Below are positions 1-6,938 of a DNA stretch of 35,632 bases, in pieces. The stretch covers positions 256,829-292,460 of the forward strand of contig NZ_JACHNV010000004.1 of the NCBI RefSeq assembly GCF_014199535.1. Reading direction: 5' to 3'. Each line of letters starts with the position of its first letter. Position 1 is the first letter of the stretch. The position numbers and the translations under genes are program-made. Below the pieces are notes generated by a model. It was not told where the DNA came from, made no database searches, and saw only the letters and a program-made list of their open reading frames with translations. This DNA comes from Hymenobacter latericoloratus. GTDB taxonomy: Bacteria; Bacteroidota; Bacteroidia; Cytophagales; Hymenobacteraceae.

Positions 1-114
1 GAGGAAGCCGTAGAAGCCACCCCTCCCGCTGACACTGCCCCCGCCGAAGAGCCGAAAAAGGAATCCAAGAAGAAAAAGAAGAAGGACGCCAACGACCCCT
101 TCGGCGACGAGTAG
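1..114 (+). CDS. C-terminal end of an unidentified protein (partial)
   Basis: The window opens inside a reading frame that runs 37 codons to a TAG at 112-114. The visible tail is acidic and Ala/Pro-rich, then has a run of lysines (KKESKKKKKK) and ends in NDPFGDE. This looks like a disordered, charged C-terminal extension; no domain is visible. The tail alone does not identify the protein. Codon use is GC-rich like the surrounding core genes. The next gene, plsY, has its own promoter-like element, so co-transcription need not be assumed. Confidence 0.6.
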   Translation, partial: EEAVEATPPADTAPAEEPKKESKKKKKKDANDPFGDE

Positions 115-122
115 GCGGTAGG

Positions 123-289
123 TGTCATGGCGAGGAGGCACGACGAAGCCATCCGTCCTGACCAGCGTGTTACCCCCTTAAAATGTGACAAGCCCTTGAC
201 GCTAACACAGTCGTCAAGGGCTTGTCACGTGATAGAGCTTGTCACGGAGGAAGGGAAGGATGGCTTCGTCCTGCGTCCTCGCCATGACA
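123..289. repeat. Dispersed nested inverted-repeat element, copy 1
   Basis: The ends form an imperfect terminal inverted repeat: about 34 nt from 123 (beginning TGTCATGGCGAGGA) match the reverse complement of the segment ending at 289 with about three mismatches. In the centre is a perfect hairpin, GTGACAAGCCCTTGACG (185-201) with its complement at 212-228 and a 10-nt loop. A related element with the same left end and the same 16-bp central arms lies at 19310-19460. There is no coding potential of its own; an open frame through it is fortuitous. It resembles a non-autonomous palindromic repeat (MITE- or REP-like). It fills most of the gap between the preceding gene and plsY. Confidence 0.75.
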
Positions 290-328
290 ACACTTCACTT
301 ATTCACTCAATCACTAACTCACCGCTGA

Positions 329-336
329 TATCTTTG
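329..336 (+). promoter_or_regulatory. Promoter -7 element for plsY
   Basis: TATCTTTG matches the Bacteroidota -7 consensus TAnnTTTG and lies 34 nt before the plsY ATG. No clear TTG is seen at the expected -33 position, so it is a half-matched promoter. Confidence 0.5.
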
Positions 337-370
337 CCTGTATCGACGAACTGCTACCCCACCCTTCCTT

Positions 371-1012
371 ATGAACCTCCCCTTAGTGCTCGGCCTGCTG
401 GTGGCCGCTTACCTCATTGGCTCCATCCCGACGGCGTTGTGGGTAGGTCGCCTGTTTTTCGGGCTGGATATCCGGGAGCATGGTTCGGGCAACTCCGGAG
501 CCACCAACACCTTTCGGGTGCTGGGCAAGAAGCCCGGCTCCTTCGTGATGGCCGTGGATGTGCTCAAGGGCTGGGCTGCTACCTCCCTGGCCTCGCTCAT
601 GCTCAACCAGGGCGCCATCCTACCCGAACAGTTGCTGTACTACCAGCTGGCTTGCGGGGTGCTGGCGGTGGTAGGGCACATTTACCCTATCTGGGCAGGG
701 TTCCGGGGCGGCAAGGGGGTAGCCACCGTGCTGGGCATGATGCTGGCCATTGCCCCCGCCACGGTGGGTGTGTGCATTCTGGTATTTATCACGGTGCTGC
801 TGATTTCGCGCTACGTGTCCCTGTCCTCCATGACGGCCGGCATCGTGTTTGCCCTGCTGCAGCTGCTACCCCAGTTCCGCCCCGATAACTCGTTGCTGCT
901 CTGGTTTGGCTTCGTGCTGGCCGCCCTGCTCGTGTACACCCACCGCGCCAACATCGGCCGCCTCCGCGCCGGCACAGAAAGCCGCGTGCCCATGCCGTGG
1001 GATAAGAAATAG
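371..1012 (+). CDS. plsY: Glycerol-3-phosphate acyltransferase PlsY
   Basis: PlsY is an inner-membrane enzyme that transfers the acyl group of acyl-phosphate to glycerol-3-phosphate, the first acylation in phosphatidic acid synthesis. The 213-aa product has the family length and several hydrophobic membrane segments. The conserved family motifs are present in order: GSIPTALWVGR near the N-terminus, the glycine/asparagine motif GSGNSGATN with FRVLGKKPG just after it, and GGKGVAT in mid-protein. The ATG at 371 fits the family N-terminus, a hydrophobic first helix. A -7 element lies 34 nt upstream. The following small immunity-like gene starts only 26 nt after the stop and could be read through from the plsY promoter. 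Confidence 0.96.
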   Translation: MNLPLVLGLLVAAYLIGSIPTALWVGRLFFGLDIREHGSGNSGATNTFRVLGKKPGSFVMAVDVLKGWAATSLASLMLNQGAILPEQLLYYQLACGVLAVVGHIYPIWAGFRGGKGVATVLGMMLAIAPATVGVCILVFITVLLISRYVSLSSMTAGIVFALLQLLPQFRPDNSLLLWFGFVLAALLVYTHRANIGRLRAGTESRVPMPWDKK

Positions 1013-1038
1013 ATATTAAAAGTAGTATTACTTAGGTT

Positions 1039-1374
1039 ATGAAAATAACAGCCTTCCTTGTTAGCAGTGTTATGATGCTGATGTTGTGCAATGCAGTGTC
1101 AGCAGAAGCCCAGACCCAGCAAGTACGCTCTCGAACTCATTCGGTGCAGGGGCCATACGTTCCGGACGCTACTACTGCTATTAAGATAGCAGAGGCTGTT
1201 TGGCTGCCGATTTATGGTAAGAGAATCTATGAAAAAAGACCCTTTAAGGCAGTGTCAAAAGGTGCTATCTGGGTTGTTGAAGGATCATTGCCAGATGGAA
1301 TGGATGGCGGAGTTCCTTATATCGAGATAAATAAAATGGATGGGCGAATTATGAGAGTCACGCACGGCAAGTGA
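1039..1374 (+). CDS. Secreted NTF2-fold immunity-like protein (Imm-NTF2-2 / YbbC-YhhH family)
   Basis: This 111-aa product starts with a Sec signal peptide (Lys at position 2, hydrophobic core, cleavage near AEAQ). The mature part carries a recognisable block: the helix TTAIKIAEAVWLPIYGKRIY, then KPF-like, WVVEGSLP, GGVPYIEI and a terminal DGRI-RVTHGK. This is the pattern of the NTF2-fold immunity family found as antitoxin partners of polymorphic or RHS toxins and as orphans. No toxin gene is visible nearby. The gene is clearly AT-richer than plsY and the M20 gene around it, which suggests acquisition by transfer. Family assignment is from memory of the motif; an immunity role in this strain is an inference. 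Confidence 0.75.
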   Translation: MKITAFLVSSVMMLMLCNAVSAEAQTQQVRSRTHSVQGPYVPDATTAIKIAEAVWLPIYGKRIYEKRPFKAVSKGAIWVVEGSLPDGMDGGVPYIEINKMDGRIMRVTHGK

Positions 1375-1421
1375 GCAGTGGCTCAATGTAGCTCTACTAT
1401 CATCAACTAAACCACTCCCTT

Positions 1422-1910
1422 ATGAGCTATCAATGCGCCTGTTGTGGCGAAACGCATCAGGGCTTACCAGATATCGGTTCAGCAGCTCCTTGGCCAATGT
1501 ACACGATTCCTGAGCAAGAGCGGGAACAGCGGGTGAGGCTCACGAAAGATACGTGCGTAATAGACGAGCAAGAGTTCTTTGTAAGAGGAGTACTGGAGAT
1601 TCCTGTTCACGGCCAGGAGCAAACCTTTGGTTTTGGAGTTTGGGTCAGTCAGTCGGAAGACCACTTTCGCTGCTACCAGAAACATCCTGATGCTAACGAT
1701 ATAGGGCCCTTTTTCGGGTGGCTCTGTACCGAAATACAGATTTTTGCTCCTACGCTAAGTTTGAAGACCAAGGCACATTTTCAGGGTAACGGATTACGCC
1801 CTTGGATTGAATTGGAACCCACCGACCACCCACTTGCAGTAGCGCAGCGAGAAGGAATCAGCTTAGACCGAGCCTGGGAAATTGTACACGAATATCTGCC
1901 AAAGAAGTAA
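1422..1910 (+). CDS. DUF2199 domain-containing protein
   Basis: This 162-aa cytosolic protein begins with a cysteine pair (CACCGETH) that may bind metal. It then follows the DUF2199 layout: a PEQER/R-LT-D segment, the FFVRGVLEIPV motif near residues 50-60, a GVWVS motif, FFGWL, and a C-terminal RPWIELEPTDHPLAVAQREGIS block that is strongly characteristic. The family has no established function; members are often small single-domain proteins in variable gene neighbourhoods. It lies 47 nt after the immunity-like gene and shares its lower GC content, so the two probably arrived together and may be co-transcribed. The ATG at 1422 sits directly before the cysteine pair. Confidence 0.85.
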   Translation: MSYQCACCGETHQGLPDIGSAAPWPMYTIPEQEREQRVRLTKDTCVIDEQEFFVRGVLEIPVHGQEQTFGFGVWVSQSEDHFRCYQKHPDANDIGPFFGWLCTEIQIFAPTLSLKTKAHFQGNGLRPWIELEPTDHPLAVAQREGISLDRAWEIVHEYLPKK

Positions 1911-1934
1911 GCTACCCACTACCATACCCTTTCC

Positions 1935-1942
1935 TACCTTTA
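1935..1942 (+). promoter_or_regulatory. Promoter -7-like element for the M20 dipeptidase gene
   Basis: TACCTTTA is one base from the TAnnTTTG consensus and lies 31 nt before the ATG at 1974. No -33 TTG was found. Confidence 0.4.
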
Positions 1943-1973
1943 CCCCCGCATTTCCAACCAACCCCACCGCCGC

Positions 1974-3335
1974 ATGGCTTCCTACCTCGAGCAGAACCAA
2001 GAGCGTTTCCTGAGTGAGCTGATTGACTGGCTCCGCATCCCTTCCGTATCCGCCGACCCCAAGTTTCATGGCGACGTGCTGCGCGCCGCCGAGTACCTGA
2101 AAACCCGCTTCGAGGAAGTGGGTCTGCAGAACGTGGAGCTGTGCCCCACGGCCGGCAACCCCATCGTGTACGGCGAGAAAATCATTGACCCCAGCCTGCC
2201 CACGGTGCTCGTGTACGGCCACTACGACGTGCAGCCCGCCGACCCCTACGAGCTCTGGGATTCGGGTCCGTTCGAGCCCGTTATCAAGGACGGCAAGATT
2301 TACGCCCGCGGCGCCTGCGACGACAAAGGCCAAGTGTACATGCACGTAAAGGCTCTGGAAGTGATGAACCAGGAAGGCGGCGTGCCCTGCAACGTGAAGG
2401 TGATGATTGAGGGCGAGGAAGAAATCGGCTCCAACAACCTGAGCATCTTCGTGCGCAACAACCGCGAGAAGCTCAAGGCCGATGTTATTCTGATTTCCGA
2501 CACCGGCATCCTCAGCAACGACCAGCCCAGCATTGAGGTAGGTCTGCGCGGCCTGAGCTACCACGAGGTGGAAGTAACCGGCCCCAACCGCGACCTGCAC
2601 TCCGGCCTCTACGGTGGGGCCGTGGCCAACCCCATCAATGTGCTCTGCAAGATGATTGCCAGCCTGCACGACGAGAACAACCACATCACCATCCCGGCCT
2701 TCTACGACAAGGTAGCGGTGCTGAGCCCTGAGGAGCGCGCCGAGCTGAACCGCGTGCCCCACTCCGATGAGGAGTTCAAGCAAAGCATCGGCCTGCCCGC
2801 TACCTACGGCGAGGAAGGCTACACCACCGTGGAGCGCATCGGCATCCGGCCGACCCTGGACGTGAACGGCATCTGGGGTGGCTACACCGGCGAGGGCGCC
2901 AAAACGGTTATTGCCTCCAAGGCCTACGCTAAAATCTCGATGCGCCTGGTGCCCCACCAGACCTCCCAGGAAATCACGGAAATCTTCCAGAAGCACTTCG
3001 AGAGCATTGCGCCCGCCGGCGTAACGGTAGTCGTGAAGCCCCATCACGGCGGCGAACCGGTCGTAACGCCTACCGACTCGGTGGCTTACCAGGCCGCGGC
3101 CGATGCCATGGAAACCACCTTCGGCAAGCGCCCCATCCCAACGCGCGGCGGCGGCTCCATTCCCATCGTGGCCATGTTCAAGACGGAGCTGGGCCTGGAC
3201 TCGGTGCTGCTCGGCTTCGGGCTGGACTCTGACGCCATCCACTCGCCCAACGAGCACTACGGCGTGTTCAACTTCCTGAAAGGCATCGAAACTATTCCGC
3301 ACTTCTACCGCAACTACGCGGCCCGCATGCAGTAG
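1974..3335 (+). CDS. M20 family dipeptidase (zinc metallo-hydrolase)
   Basis: This is a cytosolic di-zinc peptidase of the M20 family, of the type that cleaves dipeptides or small amides. The 453-aa length is usual for the dipeptidase branch. Metal and catalytic motifs are all visible: YGHYDVQP (His83, Asp85), GACDDKG (bridging Asp near 116), EGEEEIGS (general-base and metal Glu around 149-150), SDTG (Asp176), the dimerisation-lid His in DLHSG (His209) and the last ligand in DAIHSPNE (His423). Nothing appears truncated. It has a promoter-like element of its own, and its 3' end faces the porin array through a strong bidirectional hairpin terminator. Substrate cannot be told from sequence. Confidence 0.93.
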   Translation: MASYLEQNQERFLSELIDWLRIPSVSADPKFHGDVLRAAEYLKTRFEEVGLQNVELCPTAGNPIVYGEKIIDPSLPTVLVYGHYDVQPADPYELWDSGPFEPVIKDGKIYARGACDDKGQVYMHVKALEVMNQEGGVPCNVKVMIEGEEEIGSNNLSIFVRNNREKLKADVILISDTGILSNDQPSIEVGLRGLSYHEVEVTGPNRDLHSGLYGGAVANPINVLCKMIASLHDENNHITIPAFYDKVAVLSPEERAELNRVPHSDEEFKQSIGLPATYGEEGYTTVERIGIRPTLDVNGIWGGYTGEGAKTVIASKAYAKISMRLVPHQTSQEITEIFQKHFESIAPAGVTVVVKPHHGGEPVVTPTDSVAYQAAADAMETTFGKRPIPTRGGGSIPIVAMFKTELGLDSVLLGFGLDSDAIHSPNEHYGVFNFLKGIETIPHFYRNYAARMQ

Positions 3336-3357
3336 TTGCACGGTTTGTTTTGCGCAC

Positions 3358-3392
3358 AAAGGCCTGCCCGGTGCTCCGGGCAGGCCTTTTTT
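3358..3392. terminator. Bidirectional intrinsic terminator
   Basis: A perfect hairpin, AAAGGCCTGCCCGG, loop TGCT, CCGGGCAGGCCTTT, is followed by further T residues. On the minus strand the A-run becomes a T tract. It lies between the convergent M20 gene and the first porin-like gene and can serve both. Confidence 0.9.
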
Positions 3393-3436
3393 ATATAGCG
3401 GTGCGCTTAGCCGCAAGAGCTACTTGCCCCGGCAAC

Positions 3437-4039
3437 TTATTCCCCAATACGGTAGCCCAGCTGCAGCTGAAAAGCCGAGTTAAACTGCTTGTTCCGGTTG
3501 CCAAGTACGTCCTTGTAAATGGGAGTGAAGCCCATGTTGTAGCGCAGGCCCAGGCTGGGGCCACTGCCGAACTGGTAGCCTACCCCGGCTACGCCCCCAA
3601 TATCCACCGTGTTGTAAAGGCTTTTATCAGTGCCCGAAACCGAGCCGGCGCCGCTTTTTAGCTCGTTTTTCACGCCCACCAGAAAGCCTACCTGCGGACC
3701 CAGCTCAAAGAAGGGGCCATCGGCATTAATGCGCAGCAGCACCGGCACGTCAATGTAGTGCAGGGTCGATTTCGATTCCACGGCGCCGTTTTCGGTGCGG
3801 GCGCCCTTCATAGAGTACAGGATTTCGGGCTGCAGGGCAATGAAATTCTTGGGTGCCAGTCCAAACTGCAGGGCTACCCCGGCGTTGAGGCCGGCCTTGT
3901 ACTTGTTGGCATCGTTGGCGTCGTCGCCGGTGATGGTAGCCAGCGTAGGACCGGCCTTTATGCCTACCTGCACCGACTGCGCCCGGGCCAGCCCAGTCGC
4001 ACCAGCGACCAGCAACAGGGAAAGGGTGATTTTTTTCAT
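3437..4039 (-). CDS. PorT-like outer-membrane beta-barrel protein (porin family), paralogue 1
   Basis: A 200-aa protein of the Bacteroidota outer-membrane beta-barrel family (PF13568-type). The start at 4039 was chosen because MKKITLSLLLVAGATG begins a good Sec signal peptide ending at ARAQ; the longer open frame adds residues that do not look like a leader. The mature part shows the family hallmarks: VGIKAGPTLATITG at the front, PEILYSMKGA, the strand pair YIDVPVLLRINADGPFFELG and GPQVGFL, and a barrel-type last strand FQLQLGYRIGE. It probably forms an eight-stranded barrel. Function is unknown; related proteins are often just called porin family. It is the last gene of four tandem paralogues on this strand and ends at a bidirectional terminator. 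Confidence 0.9.
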   Translation of the reverse strand: MKKITLSLLLVAGATGLARAQSVQVGIKAGPTLATITGDDANDANKYKAGLNAGVALQFGLAPKNFIALQPEILYSMKGARTENGAVESKSTLHYIDVPVLLRINADGPFFELGPQVGFLVGVKNELKSGAGSVSGTDKSLYNTVDIGGVAGVGYQFGSGPSLGLRYNMGFTPIYKDVLGNRNKQFNSAFQLQLGYRIGE

Positions 4040-4062
4040 GAGGATGAAATGTGAAAGCCGGG

Positions 4063-4070
4063 CAAAAGTA
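4063..4070 (-). promoter_or_regulatory. Promoter -7 element for porin paralogue 1
   Basis: On the minus strand the sequence is TACTTTTG, a full TAnnTTTG match, 23 nt before the ATG at 4039. A TTG lies 17 nt further upstream (4088-4090), slightly closer than usual. The element lies inside the gap from paralogue 2, so paralogue 1 can be transcribed by itself. Confidence 0.55.
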
Positions 4071-4105
4071 GCCGGAATCAGTAAAAACAAGCCCGTGAGG
4101 CCCCT

Positions 4106-4852
4106 TTACTCCTCCGACCTGGAACGGCGCAGCAGTTTGCCGGGAGCAGTGTAAAACAGAAATTTTCCGCCTTTGAACAACAAGGCAGGCGTTCTGATAA
4201 ACACGAGCTTCGCGCTGCTAACGCCCAAGCGCACTACCTTCTGGGGTTCAAACAAATACCCCAGGTAAAACTCTATACTGCTGTTGCGAAGCTGAGCTTG
4301 GCTGCTGCCACCCCAGTCTACCCGGCGGTAGATGTTCTGCAGCCCGCCCGTGTAGCGCCAGCCCAGCAGGATGCCCGTAGTATCCTGATAGCCAAAACCA
4401 ACTGAAAACCCTATATCGTTTTTTCGGAAGAGGTAGTCGGTAACCCCAGGGTACTGTACGTTGGCCGGCTTGGCCGCCAGTAACCGCCCGAACTGCGGAC
4501 CAGCTTCAAAGAATACATCGTGGTAGTGGTACTGAGCCAGCACTGGAACGCTGATGTAGGCGAGCTGGTGGCCAATGGCAGCGTTGGAGTTCAAGGTCTG
4601 GCTGTTGTCGCCGCGGGGCATGTACAGGCCTTCTACTTGTAGGCCAAACTGTTTGTACACGCGCAGGCGCACCAGCGCACCACCGTGCCCCCCGAAGCGG
4701 GAAGTGCTTTCCGCGGCATCGGCGCCGATACCACGGGCAATATGAGCGCCGCCTTTCAGGCCGAGTAATACCCGTGGTGCTTGCGCTGGTGCCGGCGTTC
4801 CGGACATACTAGATAGAGATACAAAGAGCAGTAACCTGTAAAAGTGGGGCAT
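4106..4852 (-). CDS. PorT-like outer-membrane beta-barrel protein, paralogue 2 with unusual C-terminal tail
   Basis: A 248-aa family member. ATG at 4852 is preferred over a TTG one codon earlier; the leader MPHFYRLLLFVSLSSMSG ends near PAQA. The mature protein starts VLLGLKGGAHIARG and has the barrel pattern YISVPVLAQYHYHDVFFEAG then GPQFGRL. Unlike its neighbours it does not stop after the expected last strand (IEFYLGYLFEPQ). About 44 more residues follow, hydrophobic and then basic, ending LLRRSRSEE. This tail may be a stop-codon loss or frameshift that extends the frame into former intergenic DNA, or a real extra domain. It is also the most diverged of the four paralogues. No TAnnTTTG element was recognised upstream. 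Confidence 0.85.
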   Translation of the reverse strand: MPHFYRLLLFVSLSSMSGTPAPAQAPRVLLGLKGGAHIARGIGADAAESTSRFGGHGGALVRLRVYKQFGLQVEGLYMPRGDNSQTLNSNAAIGHQLAYISVPVLAQYHYHDVFFEAGPQFGRLLAAKPANVQYPGVTDYLFRKNDIGFSVGFGYQDTTGILLGWRYTGGLQNIYRRVDWGGSSQAQLRNSSIEFYLGYLFEPQKVVRLGVSSAKLVFIRTPALLFKGGKFLFYTAPGKLLRRSRSEE

Positions 4853-4912
4853 CAATACTGAAGGATAGGTTTCGTGTGCTTAGAACATTAAGGTGAATAA
4901 CTAAAGAGGAAT

Positions 4913-4970
4913 TGCCACTACGCCAACTACCCGATCTGCAGCTGCAGATCGGGTAGTTGGCGTAGTGGCA
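4913..4970. repeat. Perfect 58-bp palindrome without spacer
   Basis: Twenty-nine bases on each side of the axis at 4941/4942 are exact reverse complements. The half-sites run outward from CTGCAG on either side of the axis and include GATCGGGTAGTTGG. It begins 7 bp beyond the stop codon of porin paralogue 3 on the minus strand. As RNA it would make a very stable hairpin and may terminate that gene, although no T tract follows. As DNA it could extrude a cruciform. Confidence 0.9.
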
Positions 4971-4976
4971 GGGTAC

Positions 4977-5681
4977 TTACTTGCCAGGAATGAGGTAGCC
5001 CACGGAAAGCTGGAAGGCCGAGTGGCGGGCGTTGGCCAGGTCGCCGTTGAAATAGCTGCCGTTGTCGCTCTTCACGAAGTCGCTGAAGGCGCCGGTGTAG
5101 CGCAGGTTCAGGCTGAGGCCGTTATCGGCCTGGTAGCCTACCCCCGCCACGTAGCCCAGCTCGCTCCGCTTAAAGCCGCTTACGTCCTTCTTGTTCTGGA
5201 CCTCCGTTATCTGGGGCGTGCCGTTGGGCTGGCGCGTGCGGGTTATCTGGGTTTCATCGTTGGCGCTGAGCAGGTAAGAATACTGCGGACCCGCCTCCAG
5301 AATCAGGCCGCCGGCGTTTACCTTCAGCAACACGGGCACATCGAGGTAGTTGTAGTTTACGTTGCCCTCGCGCTTTTCCGTATAGCCTACCCCCAGAATC
5401 GTGTTGGTATATTCCGTGGGCTTGTTTTCGAAACCCTTCTGAGAATACAGGATTTCGGGCTGAATAGAGAAGAATCCGTCGCCGGTAATATCGGCGTTGA
5501 GCATCACGCCACCCAGAAACCCGAACTTGTTATTGTAGGTGTTTTCGTTGCGGATGTTGCCGGCCAGGTTGGAGTAGTTGGCACCGGCGCGCAGACCCAG
5601 GCGCACGCCCTGGGCGTAGGAGGAAGAGGAAACGGCGGCTACACCCAGCAAGGCAGCGGCCAGAAAGGCGGTCTTTTTCAT
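4977..5681 (-). CDS. PorT-like outer-membrane beta-barrel protein, paralogue 3
   Basis: A 234-aa family member whose start was set at 5681, where MKKTAFLAAALLGVAAVSS opens a signal peptide ending near SSYAQG. The mature N-terminus VRLGLRAGANYSNLAGN, the mid-protein block FFSIQPEILYSQKG, the strand pair YLDVPVLLKVNAGGLILEAG and GPQYSYLLS, the GYQADNGLSLNLRYTGAF strand and the final FQLSVGYLIPGK strand are all typical. It probably sits in the outer membrane; function is unknown. A weak promoter-like CCTATTTG ends 4 nt before the ATG. The gene is followed by the 58-bp palindrome. Its sequence is close to paralogues 1 and 4, pointing to local duplication. Confidence 0.9.
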   Translation of the reverse strand: MKKTAFLAAALLGVAAVSSSSYAQGVRLGLRAGANYSNLAGNIRNENTYNNKFGFLGGVMLNADITGDGFFSIQPEILYSQKGFENKPTEYTNTILGVGYTEKREGNVNYNYLDVPVLLKVNAGGLILEAGPQYSYLLSANDETQITRTRQPNGTPQITEVQNKKDVSGFKRSELGYVAGVGYQADNGLSLNLRYTGAFSDFVKSDNGSYFNGDLANARHSAFQLSVGYLIPGK

Positions 5682-5862
5682 GGTGCAAATAGGGTTGAGT
5701 GAGAGATGCACGGGTGGGCTACGTTCGAAAAGTGTGCCAGCCTTTTAGTTTTAACCCGAAAAAGTTCCACGTTCCGCTGCGTTTCTGCCAAACGCCTTCG
5801 TGGTCAGTTAAGTAGGGGGCCTGGCTTGGGGCCAGGGGCGGGGGTAGTGTGAGGTCAGAAGC

Positions 5863-5896
5863 AAAAAAGGCTGCCCCCGCATCAGGAGCAGCCTTT
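5863..5896 (-). terminator. Intrinsic terminator of porin paralogue 4
   Basis: On the minus strand AAAGGCTGC and GCAGCCTTT form the arms around a loop of about 12-13 nt, followed by extra T residues. It starts 20 nt after the stop codon at 5917. Confidence 0.85.
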
Positions 5897-5916
5897 GGTA
5901 AGCTGGGTAGGGTGGC

Positions 5917-6660
5917 CTACTTCGTCGGAATCAGGTAGCCCAACTGCAGGGTAAAGGCGTTGTTGAAGGCCTTCGGCTCGTTGTCCTGGTCTTTGCTGTC
6001 AATCAGGGAGTTGAAGCCGCGGGCGTAGCGCAGCCCCAGGCTGATGCCGCCATCGGTCATGTAGCCCACGCCGGCTACCCCGCTGATATCAAACTGAGCC
6101 AGGTCCGACTTATATGCATCGTCGCGGCTGACGCCGGTGTAGTCGCGGAAGCCACTGTCGGCATCCACCTTGTCTTTCTGCCCGTTGGCGTATTTAGTGG
6201 TGGTCTGCTGCTTGTTCTTCGAGCCGAACAGGTAGCTTACCTGCGGGCCGAGTTCAAAAAACAGGCCCCCGGCATTGATTTTAGCCAGCAGCGGCACGTC
6301 CAGGTAGTGCAGCACGCGCTTCTGTTCTATTTCTACACTCGATACCCCGGTAGCCAGACCAGTCGTTTGCTTCGACTGGATTTCGTAGCCTTTGCGGTTG
6401 TAGAGCAGTTCCGGCGCGAAGGAGAAGAACCCGTCGCTGCTCAGCGGAATGCTCAGCCCAATGCCGGCATTGTAGCCCAGCTTATAGTCGCCGAGGTCCG
6501 TGCTGTAGTTGGCACCAGTGATCTGGCTAACATTGTCGCCGGAGATATTGGAGTACGTTCCGCCAACTTTTACGCCGATGCGGAAGCCGCCAGCATCCTG
6601 CGCCTGAGCAACAGAAGCGGCTGATACGAGTGCAAGCGAGAGGGCTGCAAGTTTTTTCAT
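5917..6660 (-). CDS. PorT-like outer-membrane beta-barrel protein, paralogue 4
   Basis: A 247-aa member and the first gene of the array in the direction of transcription. The start at 6660 gives MKKLAALSLALVSAASVAQA, a clear signal peptide cut before QDAG. The longer open frame would put 37 non-leader residues in front and is rejected. Family features: FRIGVKVGGTYSNISGDN, FFSFAPELLYNRKG, the strand pair YLDVPLLAKINAGGLFFELG and GPQVSYLFG, an insert rich in K/D/Q in the third loop, and the last strand FTLQLGYLIPTK. Its own terminator follows, so the four paralogues are probably separate or only partly linked transcription units. The divergent gene on the other side is the PagL-like enzyme. Confidence 0.9.
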   Translation of the reverse strand: MKKLAALSLALVSAASVAQAQDAGGFRIGVKVGGTYSNISGDNVSQITGANYSTDLGDYKLGYNAGIGLSIPLSSDGFFSFAPELLYNRKGYEIQSKQTTGLATGVSSVEIEQKRVLHYLDVPLLAKINAGGLFFELGPQVSYLFGSKNKQQTTTKYANGQKDKVDADSGFRDYTGVSRDDAYKSDLAQFDISGVAGVGYMTDGGISLGLRYARGFNSLIDSKDQDNEPKAFNNAFTLQLGYLIPTK

Positions 6661-6908
6661 AACAAAAGAGGAGAAGGAGTTAGGGGACGCGGTCAACAAC
6701 ACAATGTCAGACGCACAACTACCACGCGCAGTGTGGATTTCTGGGCCTATTAGCGCAAATTCGCTGTACAAGGTTGCGGATGAGCAGGCTTTTTCTTTAA
6801 GAATAAAGAAAGGATAACTTGTTCGTTTCCAGTAAACATCAACAGTAGAAGCATCTTACCGGCGCCCTGTACCCGGCTGGTTTCCGTGGCAACACAGGCA
6901 GGTTTTCG

Positions 6909-6925
6909 TACTTTGGTACCTTTTG
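6909..6925 (+). promoter_or_regulatory. Probable promoter of the PagL-like gene
   Basis: Two overlapping near-matches to TAnnTTTG, TACTTTG (6909-6915) and TACCTTTTG (6917-6925), lie 23 and 13 nt before the ATG at 6939. Both have the TTTG core but wrong spacing by one base. The gap 6661-6938 between the divergent genes holds nothing else that I could identify. Confidence 0.35.
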
Positions 6926-6938
6926 CAATCGGCCTTCT

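Noticed and set aside
127..888. Long open frame overlapping plsY
   Set aside because: It runs through the palindromic repeat and then in the wrong frame of plsY. Its sequence is low complexity and Arg/Gly/His-rich, as expected of a shadow frame in GC-rich DNA.
1863..3416. 517-codon open frame antisense to the M20 gene
   Set aside because: It mirrors a clearly real gene; composition is Val/Gly/His/Ala-biased without motifs. It even crosses the terminator at 3358-3392.
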